In this document: positions 1 to 9,330 of the stretch, one piece after another
How the letters are laid out: every line of letters begins with the position of its first letter
Position numbering within the stretch: the stretch's first letter is position 1
Origin: an uncultured bacterium
GTDB taxonomy: Bacteria; Bacillota; Clostridia; Oscillospirales; Oscillospiraceae
Reading direction: 5' to 3'
Length of the DNA: 64,000 nucleotides
NCBI GenBank assembly: GCA_947176765.1
Contig: CAMWRX010000003.1
Coordinates: forward strand, 1-64,000
Made by a program: the position numbers and the translations under genes
Notes under the pieces: generated by a model
The model's database searches: none
What the model saw: the letters and a program-made list of their open reading frames with translations, nothing else
What the model was told of the DNA's origin: nothing

Positions 1-659
1 ATGGTGCCGTCGTCGGTGACCCACAAATCAGCGGGTAGGATCATAGCTGGGCGGACACCAGACGGGTAGTCGGGGCTGCCGCCATAGGAAAGACTACCGT
101 TGTCCGAGACGCCAAATGCGCTGAAACCGCTTTCGATGTTCGGGGAGCGGAGATGCCAGATGGTGGCGCTGCCGTTGAGGTACGCAATGCGCTTGCTGGC
201 GACACTGGTGGTGTGGCAGTTCTTGAAGTAGTCCAGCGCTGCGCCTTCGCCCGGATCAATCATTCTGTGCACGAAGTTGACCTCCGGGGCACTCAGGAGG
301 AAAATATTGCGGGCCAGTCCGTTCACTCCATTTTGGGTGGTCCCATATTGGCCGCCGTTTTTGCGGTACGGAATCTTCGCCAGCTTGACGACCGCCTGGA
401 TGTCCGCGTCAAACAGGCCCCGGAAGGTGCTGTTCAGATAGGCGTCCAAGTCGCAGTTCTCATACGTGTTGTTGACAAAGTCGCGCCACGGACGCTCCTC
501 ATAGCAATCCTTCATCAACAACCAGGTGCCGTCGCAGGACGCGTCATACATCGCCCCCGGCAGACCCTGGTGCACCACCAGGAACTCCGTGGCCACGCCG
601 CCCACATTCAGCTTGACGGTGGAGCCGACTTCCTTACTGCCCAATTTCACAATTGCCAT
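1..659 (-). CDS. Phage tail fibre/DUF6273-like protein (3' part off window)
   Basis: Reverse strand GAGGAGGTGAGAGAATATG start at 659; translation MAIVKLGSKEVGSTVKLNVGGVATEFLVVHQG...GVRPAMILPADLWVTDDGT open to window edge; absent from ORF track because it is truncated. Confidence 0.75.
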   Translation of the reverse strand, partial: MAIVKLGSKEVGSTVKLNVGGVATEFLVVHQGLPGAMYDASCDGTWLLMKDCYEERPWRDFVNNTYENCDLDAYLNSTFRGLFDADIQAVVKLAKIPYRKNGGQYGTTQNGVNGLARNIFLLSAPEVNFVHRMIDPGEGAALDYFKNCHTTSVASKRIAYLNGSATIWHLRSPNIESGFSAFGVSDNGSLSYGGSPDYPSGVRPAMILPADLWVTDDGT

Positions 660-673
660 ATTCTCTCACCTCC

Positions 674-1348
674 TCAGAATTCCAGCCGCGCCAGCGCGGT
701 GTTCCACACGCCGGTGCAAACCAGGCCCGTCAGGCTCTCGAACGTCACCGTGTACGGGTTGCCGGATACGTCCGTGTTGTACATCAGCTCTACCAGGGCG
801 ATCCGGGCGTCCAGCCCAGCGCACAGCCCCAGCAGATACGGGTGGGCCTCCCGGTCCACGTTATGGGTCTGGATGGCCTCGGACAGATCTTCCCAGGTCA
901 CCCACGCCCCCGCCGGGTAGTCCAGCTTTGCGCCGGCGTCCGGCCCGATCTCCATCAGCACGGGGTACCGCCGCACGCACCCGCCGTATTTCAGCGGCAC
1001 GGCGGTGTCCGGGCAGTCGCTGAGATCCCCGTAGAGGATGAGCGCCTCCTCCCCCTCCGCCCCGATGGCGAACACGCCGAACTCGTTGATCTGGAACGGC
1101 TCCTCGGTCTCGCTCAGGTCTGCGCGGTACTCGATCTCCAGGCTCACCGTGCAATCCCGCCGCAGGGGGTCGGTTGAGGTGGCCACGGCACGGGGCTGCA
1201 CCAGCCCCGTCAGCGTCCGCCAGTCCGCGTCGTTGGGCAGGACGCCGGAACCCACCTCCACCCGGGTGATCTCCAGCTCGCCGCCCTCGGCGAACAGCAT
1301 CGCCTGGAGGGCGTACCCGGCCTTTGTCATGTATACGTTATAGCCCAT
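674..1348 (-). CDS. Phage tail-collar fibre protein
   Basis: ORF MGYNVYMTKAGYALQAMLFAEGGELEITRVEVGSG, typical tail-collar N-terminus; positioned after the tail protein I homolog. Confidence 0.75.
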   Translation of the reverse strand: MGYNVYMTKAGYALQAMLFAEGGELEITRVEVGSGVLPNDADWRTLTGLVQPRAVATSTDPLRRDCTVSLEIEYRADLSETEEPFQINEFGVFAIGAEGEEALILYGDLSDCPDTAVPLKYGGCVRRYPVLMEIGPDAGAKLDYPAGAWVTWEDLSEAIQTHNVDREAHPYLLGLCAGLDARIALVELMYNTDVSGNPYTVTFESLTGLVCTGVWNTALARLEF

Positions 1349-1395
1349 CAGTTTTTACCTCCTATGATGTGCTTTGATATGCCGCCATGGGGACG

Positions 1396-2064
1396 TCATT
1401 CGGCTCCGCCGAACGACCGTCCCGGCGGTCTGCCGACCGCCATGGGTAATGTGACCGTGCTGTACCGCGTCCCCAGCATGGCCGCCGCGTAGATCTTCCC
1501 TGTGGGCAGCTGGGCACGGTACGCCGGCGGCGCGGAGCGGGCGACGCTGGGGCCCAGGCGGGGGGTGATGGGGATGGCGCCAGCAAGAGTGGGAAACACA
1601 TTTTCCAGCACCATCCAGATATTTTCCGGGATGATCGTCAGGAGCGTTTCAAAAAACTCGCTTGTCTTGCAGCTCATTTCCGCTGAAAGGTCCTGCTTGA
1701 GCCGGATATTCAGTGCATAATCCTCTACCCATTCCTCGTGCCTGTCTGCCCCAAACAACCCCGTCATCCAACTCTTGAGCCAGGGCATAGTGTAGGGCAG
1801 CTTTAGGTTCCACAGGGCCTTGATGCGGGCCTTGCGCAGCTCCAGGGTGTCCGTGTCCTTGGGGAAGATTTTCAGCTCCTTCTCCCACACGGATACCCCC
1901 CGGGCGTCGGCGGTCTCAAGAAACTGGTTGGCCAGCACCATGGCCACAACGTCCCAGGCCAACGCGATCTCCGGCTCATTGGCCTCGTTGATGGCCTTGA
2001 ACTCCATAACCTCCCGGAGCACCGGGGGCAGATAGTCTATCAGCTTCCTATCCACTGACCTCAC
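1396..2064 (-). CDS. Putative phage tail protein (DUF2313/XkdU-like)
   Basis: LIDYLPPVLREVMEFKAINEANEPEIALAWDVV; position after baseplate J. Confidence 0.75.
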   Translation of the reverse strand: MRSVDRKLIDYLPPVLREVMEFKAINEANEPEIALAWDVVAMVLANQFLETADARGVSVWEKELKIFPKDTDTLELRKARIKALWNLKLPYTMPWLKSWMTGLFGADRHEEWVEDYALNIRLKQDLSAEMSCKTSEFFETLLTIIPENIWMVLENVFPTLAGAIPITPRLGPSVARSAPPAYRAQLPTGKIYAAAMLGTRYSTVTLPMAVGRPPGRSFGGAE

Positions 2065-3268
2065 CCCTCACCGGAATGCTGTCCGGATCCAGCGCCAGAT
2101 TGCTCTCCACACCATTGATCTTTGTGCCGCCGATGTCGGTAATCATGGCAGCACACCCGGAGAGGATACGGCTCTCTACCTGGGAAATGCGGACGGTCAA
2201 AAAATCAGAGCTGGCCCATGCCTGCGCCAGCTCCGCAAAATAGTTGTCGATCACATCTTCCACATAACTCTGCACCGCTTCCCAGCTCCAACCCGCGGCA
2301 TAGGTCAGGTGCAACTCAATATTTACCGGCTCCGGGGCCACGCCATCCACCTTCACCACATGGCCGATGGGCGCCAGGCCCAGCCCCTCCCCCGCGTTCT
2401 GGGTGGGATCCATTTTGGTCTGTACCTCCTCCAGCAGCGTTTTAGTGGGCGCGGTGAAGTTGGACGCCATGATAACAAGCCTGACGGTTCCACCGACGGT
2501 CAGCAGCTTATTGGATGCCGCCGTAAACACCGACGTCAGCCATTCCGCCACAACAGGCTCCAGGGTGTCCTTCACAGCCTCAAACCACGCCACCACCTCA
2601 CTGCTGGGAATCAGTGTAGCGGGGCGCAGGTTCCTGTTCCATACGGGATGAACCTTGACGTTGCCCACACCGGGGATGGCCAGCACCTTTTCCCGATAAT
2701 CGGCCTGGTTTCCGCCGAACGCCTGGGACTGAAAGCTGTCAAGGACCCGCTGCCGGAACCTCTCCGTCTCTTCCTCATCGTCGCCGGGGATCAGCAGTTC
2801 CACCAACTCCGCATGGGTCAGGCCCTCCAGGTACTCGATGGGGATCAGCTGGCCGCTGTAATGGTTGGTCGCCGCCCCCACAGCTTCACAGGTCACCCGG
2901 TGACTCAATCCGGTTTCAGTGTCGTCCTCTGGGTCCATTCGGCCCGTCACCACGAAATTCATGTCCTCGCAGGAGAAGCGGGTCCCCTCCGGCACCTCCC
3001 GGTTGAACTCCGCCCGATAGACGGCGGCGCTGGCAGGATAAGGGGCCATGTTGCGGTCAGACGCCCGCTTGATGAGATACTCCCGGGGAGCAGTGAGCAG
3101 ATAGGTAGCCTTGAAAACAAAGTCTGCCGCGATATACAGCTGGGCTACTTCTGCCATGGACGGGGCCACGCCGTTGAACACCATGGAGCCCTCCCGTTTG
3201 TCCATAGACGGGGGCACCCTGGCCAGCGCTCGCTTCACCAGGGCCTCATAGGTCATATCCTCAAACAC
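2048..3268 (-). CDS. Baseplate J/gp47 family protein (XkdT-like)
   Basis: YEALVKRALARVPPSMDKREGSMVFNGVAPSMAEVAQLY and GVGNVKVHPVWN motifs. Confidence 0.88.
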   Translation of the reverse strand: MFEDMTYEALVKRALARVPPSMDKREGSMVFNGVAPSMAEVAQLYIAADFVFKATYLLTAPREYLIKRASDRNMAPYPASAAVYRAEFNREVPEGTRFSCEDMNFVVTGRMDPEDDTETGLSHRVTCEAVGAATNHYSGQLIPIEYLEGLTHAELVELLIPGDDEEETERFRQRVLDSFQSQAFGGNQADYREKVLAIPGVGNVKVHPVWNRNLRPATLIPSSEVVAWFEAVKDTLEPVVAEWLTSVFTAASNKLLTVGGTVRLVIMASNFTAPTKTLLEEVQTKMDPTQNAGEGLGLAPIGHVVKVDGVAPEPVNIELHLTYAAGWSWEAVQSYVEDVIDNYFAELAQAWASSDFLTVRISQVESRILSGCAAMITDIGGTKINGVESNLALDPDSIPVRGEVSG

Positions 3269-3678
3269 TAAATTTCCACCTCCTTGGAAGCTTCCACGTC
3301 ACCGTAGATGGTGTGGATCACAAACCTGGCCGTGACACTTTTCCGCCCTGACTCAAACTCCCAGTCACTGAGGCTGGTAATCCTGTCATCCTGGAGCAAT
3401 GCCTCAGTGTACCTTCGCTTTATTTCGCTCATGGCGTAGTCCTTGGGCTTGCCAATCAGGTCGGACGACTCGGAGCCGTAGTTGCGGGAATAGATGGAGT
3501 AGGCGTAGCGCTCCACATTCAAAATGAGGTAGGCCGCCTGGAGTACGGCATCTCGCCCGTCGGTGGTTCCCCGCACCCGCTGCTGGGCTATGTCCAGCTT
3601 GTGGGTAAAGCCTGGCTGGACGCCAAATTGGAACGCAATGAGATCCAGGTCGTCCCCCGTGGTTGGTAAAACACCCAT
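3268..3678 (-). CDS. DUF2634 baseplate-associated protein (XkdS-like)
   Basis: MGVLPTTGDDLDLIAFQFG...; start trimmed from the 3783 ORF to the internal ATG overlapping the upstream gene stop. Confidence 0.75.
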   Translation of the reverse strand: MGVLPTTGDDLDLIAFQFGVQPGFTHKLDIAQQRVRGTTDGRDAVLQAAYLILNVERYAYSIYSRNYGSESSDLIGKPKDYAMSEIKRRYTEALLQDDRITSLSDWEFESGRKSVTARFVIHTIYGDVEASKEVEI

Positions 3679-4082
3679 TACTCTCGCGCCTCCCATCTGT
3701 CCAAAACGATGTATTTTTGCCCACCGTCGCAACGCAGCAGGATCACTTTCTCGCCCAGCTTCAGGGCGTTGTGCACCCGCCACTTTTTTCGGCCCTCGTA
3801 TCGGTGCCGGTGTGCGCTCGCCTCCTCGGTATAGTGCGGGCCCTCGCTCGTGCCCTCCCCCTCAATGGTGGAGAGCACCACGTTGAAGTCCCGCACATTG
3901 TCGGTAAGGATCAGCTGGGTCTTACCTAAGATTTTCTTCTGGTCTACTTGGATTTTCAGCGGAGCAGTGCCGATCACAGTGCCGTGGCACATCATCATAG
4001 GACTGCCAGCCCACACAGCGTCCACGGCGGCCTGCTTCACCAGCCGCACCAGCTCGTTGACATCAAGCGACAAACGTACCAC
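3678..4082 (-). CDS. DUF2577-like phage protein (XkdR-like)
   Basis: ORF and gene order in PBSX-like tail module. Confidence 0.65.
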   Translation of the reverse strand: MVRLSLDVNELVRLVKQAAVDAVWAGSPMMMCHGTVIGTAPLKIQVDQKKILGKTQLILTDNVRDFNVVLSTIEGEGTSEGPHYTEEASAHRHRYEGRKKWRVHNALKLGEKVILLRCDGGQKYIVLDRWEARE

Positions 4083-5028
4083 CCCGCATCTTCATATCCA
4101 TCAAGTGCTGTCCGTCGTTGAAGGTGTGCTTGACCTGCTCCACCATAAGGTAGTTGGACAGATTGATGTCCCCCAGGCCCAGCCGCACCACCAGCAGCGT
4201 CCCTCCTCGGACCCGAACGTCCCCCAGCACATTTTGGAGGCGGAGCGTCCTGGTCTTGGTGTTGTAGAGGCTCAATAGGGCGTCCGCCATAGACTTGGCG
4301 TTACCGGTGCTGTCGATCTTCTCGTAATACTGGAGGACACCCCACTGGCTGATATTGCCCCCGTCCTGGGCGATGTAGATCTCCCGCTTGCCGGTTTCCT
4401 TGTTCTCATAGGACAGCTTGATCTTGTTGTAGGTCTGGTCGGAGATGGAGCTTTTGTAGTCGTAGTCCCCGGCGGCAGCATCGTCCACCAGCATATTGAT
4501 CCTCATGCTGCCCAGCCCTTTGAGGGTCAGCCTGCCTACATCATCGTAGAGTACGTACATCCGCCCCGTGGCCTTCAACGTCTCGTCCAGGGCCGTCTGG
4601 ATGATGTCAAACAGGGCCTTGTTATCCTCTACCCGGCTGGCGATGGTGAAGCCAGTGCCCTCCAGGCTGCCCACGTTCAACTGGAAATCGTCCGTAATCA
4701 TGCGGATCACAGCGTCGGCGGTTTTGTTCTCGTACACGTAGGTGTCCTTGTTCTTCAGATAATACAGCTGGTCATACACCGTGACGGTAATGACCCTGGG
4801 GTTGCTGCCCTTGCGCGATTTCTCAAAAACAAAGCCATAAAAAATGGGGACACCGTCCACAGAAAAGCGGCATGGATCCCCTTCTTGAAAGCTGAGGCCG
4901 GGTGTTTTGACCACATCGACCACCAGCTTCCCCGGCTGACCCTGGCGCTCCCATTCAATGGTCACACCTTCGACGGTGGGGGGCAGCATGACGCTGCTCC
5001 CGTGCTGGATCATCAGTTCGTAGGTCAT
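4063..5028 (-). CDS. XkdQ/YqbQ-like tail hub protein
   Basis: EWERQGQPGKLVVDVVKTPGLSFQEGDPCRFSVDG; gene order. Confidence 0.8.
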   Translation of the reverse strand: MTYELMIQHGSSVMLPPTVEGVTIEWERQGQPGKLVVDVVKTPGLSFQEGDPCRFSVDGVPIFYGFVFEKSRKGSNPRVITVTVYDQLYYLKNKDTYVYENKTADAVIRMITDDFQLNVGSLEGTGFTIASRVEDNKALFDIIQTALDETLKATGRMYVLYDDVGRLTLKGLGSMRINMLVDDAAAGDYDYKSSISDQTYNKIKLSYENKETGKREIYIAQDGGNISQWGVLQYYEKIDSTGNAKSMADALLSLYNTKTRTLRLQNVLGDVRVRGGTLLVVRLGLGDINLSNYLMVEQVKHTFNDGQHLMDMKMRGGTFVA

Positions 5029-5663
5029 GGCAGCGTCAACACCTGCCCTGGATAGATTAGATTCGGGTTGCTGATTTTGTCCCCGTTGGCCTCATAGATT
5101 TTGGCATACTCAGAACCCTTACCGTAATACTTGGCGGCAATCGCCCAAAGGGTATCGCCCTTTTTCACCGTGTAGGTCTTGGCAGTAGGGGCCGTACTGG
5201 CATCCCGCTCCTGCTCCACCGTGACGGTCTGCTCCCCTGCGGCAGACTGCTCCACAGTGGCGGTCTTGGTGCCGTAATCCCGCCACTGTTTCAGGCTCAC
5301 GTCCACCGACACGTCCAGCCCCTTGGTGGCGTCCTCCACGATGTTGTAGTCCTCCACGCTCACCGTCATATTGGTGTCAAAGAGCCACCGCCCGCTCGGG
5401 CTGGAGCGCACCAAAATAAATTGCGTGGTTTTTCTGCTGGCCTTTAAGTCCTCCAGCATATCCAGATACGCCGATGGGGACCGGGCGGCGCCCAGCATGG
5501 GGAACACCAGTGGCACCGTAATCTCCGTCAGGCCGGGGGAGCGCAGGAAATTGACCTCGCCCTCATTGAGCAGCACCAGAGTCTTATTTTTTCCCTTGAC
5601 CTTGACCGTCAGCTTGGCGGGGGTGGGAACCTCCATACCCCCCAGATAGCAGGTGTAGCTCAT
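5025..5663 (-). CDS. LysM-domain tail protein (XkdP-like)
   Basis: C-terminal LysM: KTYTVKKGDTLWAIAAKYYGKGSEYAKIYEANGDKISNPNLIYPGQVLTLP. Confidence 0.88.
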   Translation of the reverse strand: MSYTCYLGGMEVPTPAKLTVKVKGKNKTLVLLNEGEVNFLRSPGLTEITVPLVFPMLGAARSPSAYLDMLEDLKASRKTTQFILVRSSPSGRWLFDTNMTVSVEDYNIVEDATKGLDVSVDVSLKQWRDYGTKTATVEQSAAGEQTVTVEQERDASTAPTAKTYTVKKGDTLWAIAAKYYGKGSEYAKIYEANGDKISNPNLIYPGQVLTLP

Positions 5664-7615
5664 GCGTGTACCCCCTCCGCGGCGGTGACCAGAGCCTCAG
5701 AGAACCCGTCAGTTAGCTCCCGGATCACGCCGTCCAGATCCATGCTGCCGTCGATGCGGTTCTGCATGCCGGTCATGTCGATTTTAACCTCCGCCGTGGT
5801 AAAGCGGTTGATAGCGTCCCGCTCCGCGATGTCCCGGAGATATTTCAGCTCCTCGCCGCTGATCTCCAAAGCGTCCGCCATGCCGCCGGTGTTGTCCGCG
5901 ATGGTTCCCACGTCATTGCCCAGGTCGTTCAATGGGCCGCCGGGAGTGTTTCCGTATTTCTCCATGAGGTCATCCATGGTTCCCGGCTCATAGCCCAAGC
6001 CGCCAAAGAAGCCGCCCACCTTGTCGACTATGCCGTCGCCCCAAGCTGCCCCGGCCTGGAACGCGTCGGAGGCCCAGCCCTTGGAAAAGGTGTCGAAGGT
6101 TCCGAAGCCCTCATTGAACGCGTCCGCCACACTGGTGAATTCCTCTGTGCTGCCATAAGCGGCTGCGGACTTGGCGGCATACTCATCCGCCTTGTCAGAG
6201 ATGCCGGAATAGTCAAATTCCACGAAGGGCAGCTTGTTCAATGCGGCGCAGATACCCTCAATCACCGTCAAACCGGTGGCCAGCAGATCGTAGAACCATC
6301 CCTGCACATTGGCAATCACGTTGTGGAATGCAGTGCCTATGTTGGAGCAGCAGGCCCCTAGGGCGTTCCAGATACCCAGGGCGATGTTGGCCACGGTCTG
6401 ACCCAGATTGACAAAGAATTGCATGACCACATTGATGCCGCCAGTGATAACGCCAAAGCCCGTTTGAGCCACGCCCGTAGTCGTCGCAATCCAATTGCAC
6501 AGGGCCACCAGGCCCGCCACAAGGGCGATTACGCACACCACGATCCAAGTGATAGGACACGCCGCCATGGCTGCGTTAAGACCATCTTGGGCCACGATAA
6601 GCGCAAAAATCGCCGCTGTTTCCGCAGCACTGGCAACAGCGTGCGCCCCTTTGGCACTCTCTTTGATATCCCCCAAGGTGTTGTTCAGCTGAATCAGCTT
6701 GCCCTCTGGGATATTGCTCATGGCCTCATACAGCCCCGCCCAGTTCTCGTCTATCACCGAACCAATGACAGCGGCGGCCTGCATATCTGCGCTCATGCTT
6801 AGGTACTCCGCTCCCAACTCTGCCGCGATCTGCGCCTCGTTGGCGGAGCCTTCGATGATAGCTTTTTGGACGTCCGTAAACTCAAAGCCCTTTTTGGTCA
6901 TGGCGTCATAGCTGCCCGTCATGATCTTGCCGATGCCGGTGGCGTAATCCACCATAGCCGTGGTGTCCAGCGCACCGCCTCCGCTCATACCCATCGCGTA
7001 GTTGCTCAGGGTGTCCATCATGGAGAGGATGGCCTCCCCGTCGGAAAAGTAGGTGGCCAGCTCCCCCGCTCCCGCAATCATGGCCTCGTCGCCGTAGATG
7101 CCCTTACCTTGAATCGCGCCGGCCTTATCCAGCACCTGGTCGTAGTAGTCAAGGGATCCCATGTTTTCCATGACGGTTTTTAGCTGTACCTGGGCACCGA
7201 TCTGCACGTCGGCAGCCCCAAGAGCATCCGTGGCGAAGCTCTTCGCCTTGCCTATGCTGGCATAAGCGGCCACCACGGAGGTCACCTTGCCCAGTAGGCC
7301 GTCCATCGCGGAGGCGCCCTGTTTGATATTCTGGTTTAGTTTTTCCTCCTCCTGGGCCGCGCGTCGGTAGTTCTCCGCCATCTCATCCACCGCGCTGCTG
7401 GCCTCGGCCAGCGCTCCCCGCGCCGCTTCAATGGCAGTTACATCCATAGCCTTACCGGAGGCCCGTTGTACTTGCTCGAAAGAGGCCAGCGTGATGTCCA
7501 GTGCCCGAGTTATTTTCTTCAGTACGCCGCTCCAGCCGTCGTTCAGCGTCATTTGAGATTTGATTGTTGCCACAAATCCGCCTCCCCCTGGGCATAAAAG
7601 CGCCGCCCTCTCCAA
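5660..7615 (-). CDS. Phage tail tape measure protein
   Basis: 651 aa, coiled N-terminus, hydrophobic Ala/Ile-rich centre, position between LysM tail protein and chaperone. Confidence 0.82.
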   Translation of the reverse strand: MERAALLCPGGGGFVATIKSQMTLNDGWSGVLKKITRALDITLASFEQVQRASGKAMDVTAIEAARGALAEASSAVDEMAENYRRAAQEEEKLNQNIKQGASAMDGLLGKVTSVVAAYASIGKAKSFATDALGAADVQIGAQVQLKTVMENMGSLDYYDQVLDKAGAIQGKGIYGDEAMIAGAGELATYFSDGEAILSMMDTLSNYAMGMSGGGALDTTAMVDYATGIGKIMTGSYDAMTKKGFEFTDVQKAIIEGSANEAQIAAELGAEYLSMSADMQAAAVIGSVIDENWAGLYEAMSNIPEGKLIQLNNTLGDIKESAKGAHAVASAAETAAIFALIVAQDGLNAAMAACPITWIVVCVIALVAGLVALCNWIATTTGVAQTGFGVITGGINVVMQFFVNLGQTVANIALGIWNALGACCSNIGTAFHNVIANVQGWFYDLLATGLTVIEGICAALNKLPFVEFDYSGISDKADEYAAKSAAAYGSTEEFTSVADAFNEGFGTFDTFSKGWASDAFQAGAAWGDGIVDKVGGFFGGLGYEPGTMDDLMEKYGNTPGGPLNDLGNDVGTIADNTGGMADALEISGEELKYLRDIAERDAINRFTTAEVKIDMTGMQNRIDGSMDLDGVIRELTDGFSEALVTAAEGVHA

Positions 7616-7637
7616 TGTCGGAGGGGCGGCTCAGTAT

Positions 7638-8123
7638 TTATAATTCAATTTGGCCAGACTTTGGGGCACGCTTGCGGAAAAGCGACTCCATTTCCCTGCA
7701 TTTCGGCGTATGCGATGCATCGAACGCAATATAAGTAATGTTTCCATCCTTATTTGTATAGGAAATCGTCAAGTATAATGCAACTGTTCTGACTTCCTTC
7801 TTCTTCGCGCGTCCTCCAATGGCTGCGCCGACAGGCCCCGCAATAGCGGCACCAAGGACTGCCCCGCCAGTGCTGCTTACAAATTGTGATTGCACGGCTG
7901 ACTTAGTCTGGATAGATATATCATGTATCTGCCCCATCTTCAGCGTGTATTCAACCCCGGCGGCAACAATCTCAAGAAACTCATCAAAATAATATATTTG
8001 ACAGAAGGTACCTTCAGCAACGGGGAGCCCGGACGAGCACGGAACAGACACAAATGCCCGAACGCCGGGCCGCTCCATTTTTGCTTTTACGCCGGGGGCA
8101 AGTTTTGGTTTAAATAAACCCAT
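7638..8123 (-). CDS. Hypothetical moron-like protein with glycine-zipper-like segment
   Basis: ATG at 8123 preceded by GGAGG; STGGAVLGAAIAGPVGAAIGGRAKKKE; not part of the standard PBSX tail order. Confidence 0.6.
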   Translation of the reverse strand: MGLFKPKLAPGVKAKMERPGVRAFVSVPCSSGLPVAEGTFCQIYYFDEFLEIVAAGVEYTLKMGQIHDISIQTKSAVQSQFVSSTGGAVLGAAIAGPVGAAIGGRAKKKEVRTVALYLTISYTNKDGNITYIAFDASHTPKCREMESLFRKRAPKSGQIEL

Positions 8124-8192
8124 AGCGGTACGCCTCCTCAACTTTGATAAGCTCATTATAACCGAGGAGATGTCCATAGGTCAAGAGCCAGG

Positions 8193-8821
8193 TCAGCGCT
8201 TCCGCCCCCTACCCTTTTTCACCTTGCTGTTCAGCTCCGCCTCTTTTTTCTTCTCTGTCGCGATGCGGACGTCAATGGAGGCGATCACCACAGCCCGCTC
8301 TTTAACCGGCAGATTTAAAAATTTGGACGGCTCCCAGCCAAACTTCTGCAAGCAAAAGTGCGCATAGTTGGCCTCCGGGTCGCCGCCCTCAATCAGTTTT
8401 TTGCCTCTTCAACCAGCTCGTTCTCCGTTTTGAAGCCGTTGGCCTGAAACACCTCGGTGACGTAGTCGTCGAACTCGCCGCCGATGAGCATGGCCCCCAG
8501 CAACTCCTCCGGCTTCACCACGCCCCAGCTGTTCTGAAGTTCGGCGTTGTTGAGGTCGGGGAACACGGTGCAGCGGGCGCACACCCTGGCCTGGAAGGCG
8601 TAGGTGTCCAGTCGCTGGGCAAACTGGTTCTTCTTCCCCGGCACCGGCACCTGCCGGATGCAGTCGGAGCGGATACGGGCGTACTCGTCGGCGGAGATGC
8701 ACCGAATTTCCCACTCCAGGGGCTTGCCGTCCTCCCCTCTGAACCGGGGGGAGGCGGCGTACTTGGTGTTGGCGATCTGTTCGACGTTGGGGCGCATAAA
8801 AGCGGACAGGGTCTTACTCAT
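8193..8821 (-). CDS. Tail assembly chaperone, -1 frameshift fusion product
   Basis: After -1 shift at 8396-8402 the frame reads ...EEAKNLIEGGDPEANYAHFCLQKFGWEPSKFLNLPVKERAVVIASIDVRIATEKKKEAELNSKVKKGRGRKR* (stop 8193-8195). Confidence 0.85.
8393..8821 (-). CDS. Tail assembly chaperone (short, 0-frame product)
   Basis: Between tail tube and tape measure; ends at slippery A AAA AAC TGA. Confidence 0.82.
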   Translation of the reverse strand: MSKTLSAFMRPNVEQIANTKYAASPRFRGEDGKPLEWEIRCISADEYARIRSDCIRQVPVPGKKNQFAQRLDTYAFQARVCARCTVFPDLNNAELQNSWGVVKPEELLGAMLIGGEFDDYVTEVFQANGFKTENELVEEAKN

Positions 8822-8839
8822 AGCTCATTCCTCCTAAAC

Positions 8840-9316
8840 TCACATATAGGTCGGGTTGGTGTACTTCTCCGGGCGGGCAATACTGTCGCAGAAGCCCCCG
8901 ATGCTCTGCTCGACAAAATCGCCCTCAGCGTTGAACATGGACAGGAGTACGTCGCCGTCCAGCACACAGTCGTTGTAGATCTTGGTGCTGCGGCCCACGC
9001 TGCTGGCCTGGTCGTCGTTGCTGGTCTGGATCGTGAACGGGGGCATGACGCCGGTGCGGATGAACTCCTCGATCACGTCGTCAAAGATCTCCGTACACTT
9101 GTAGATGGTCATGGAAAAGGCCAGCACCAGTGTGTCAGCCTTGTGCCCGATCACGATGTTCCCCAGCCGGGGGACCTCCCTGGTATTGACCTGGGCCTTG
9201 CCCTCAAACTCTTTGGCCATCAGCATAGAGTATCGGGTGCCGTTGATGGTGACAAAGCATTCCGCGCGGTGGGCACTGACAGCATCCCCGGCTTTCATCA
9301 TAGCTCCGTCAGACAT
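8840..9316 (-). CDS. Phage tail tube protein (XkdM-like)
   Basis: NGTRYSMLMAKEFEGKAQVNTREVPRLGNI; between sheath and chaperone. Confidence 0.85.
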   Translation of the reverse strand: MSDGAMMKAGDAVSAHRAECFVTINGTRYSMLMAKEFEGKAQVNTREVPRLGNIVIGHKADTLVLAFSMTIYKCTEIFDDVIEEFIRTGVMPPFTIQTSNDDQASSVGRSTKIYNDCVLDGDVLLSMFNAEGDFVEQSIGGFCDSIARPEKYTNPTYM

Positions 9317-9330
9317 TTATTTCCCCTCCT

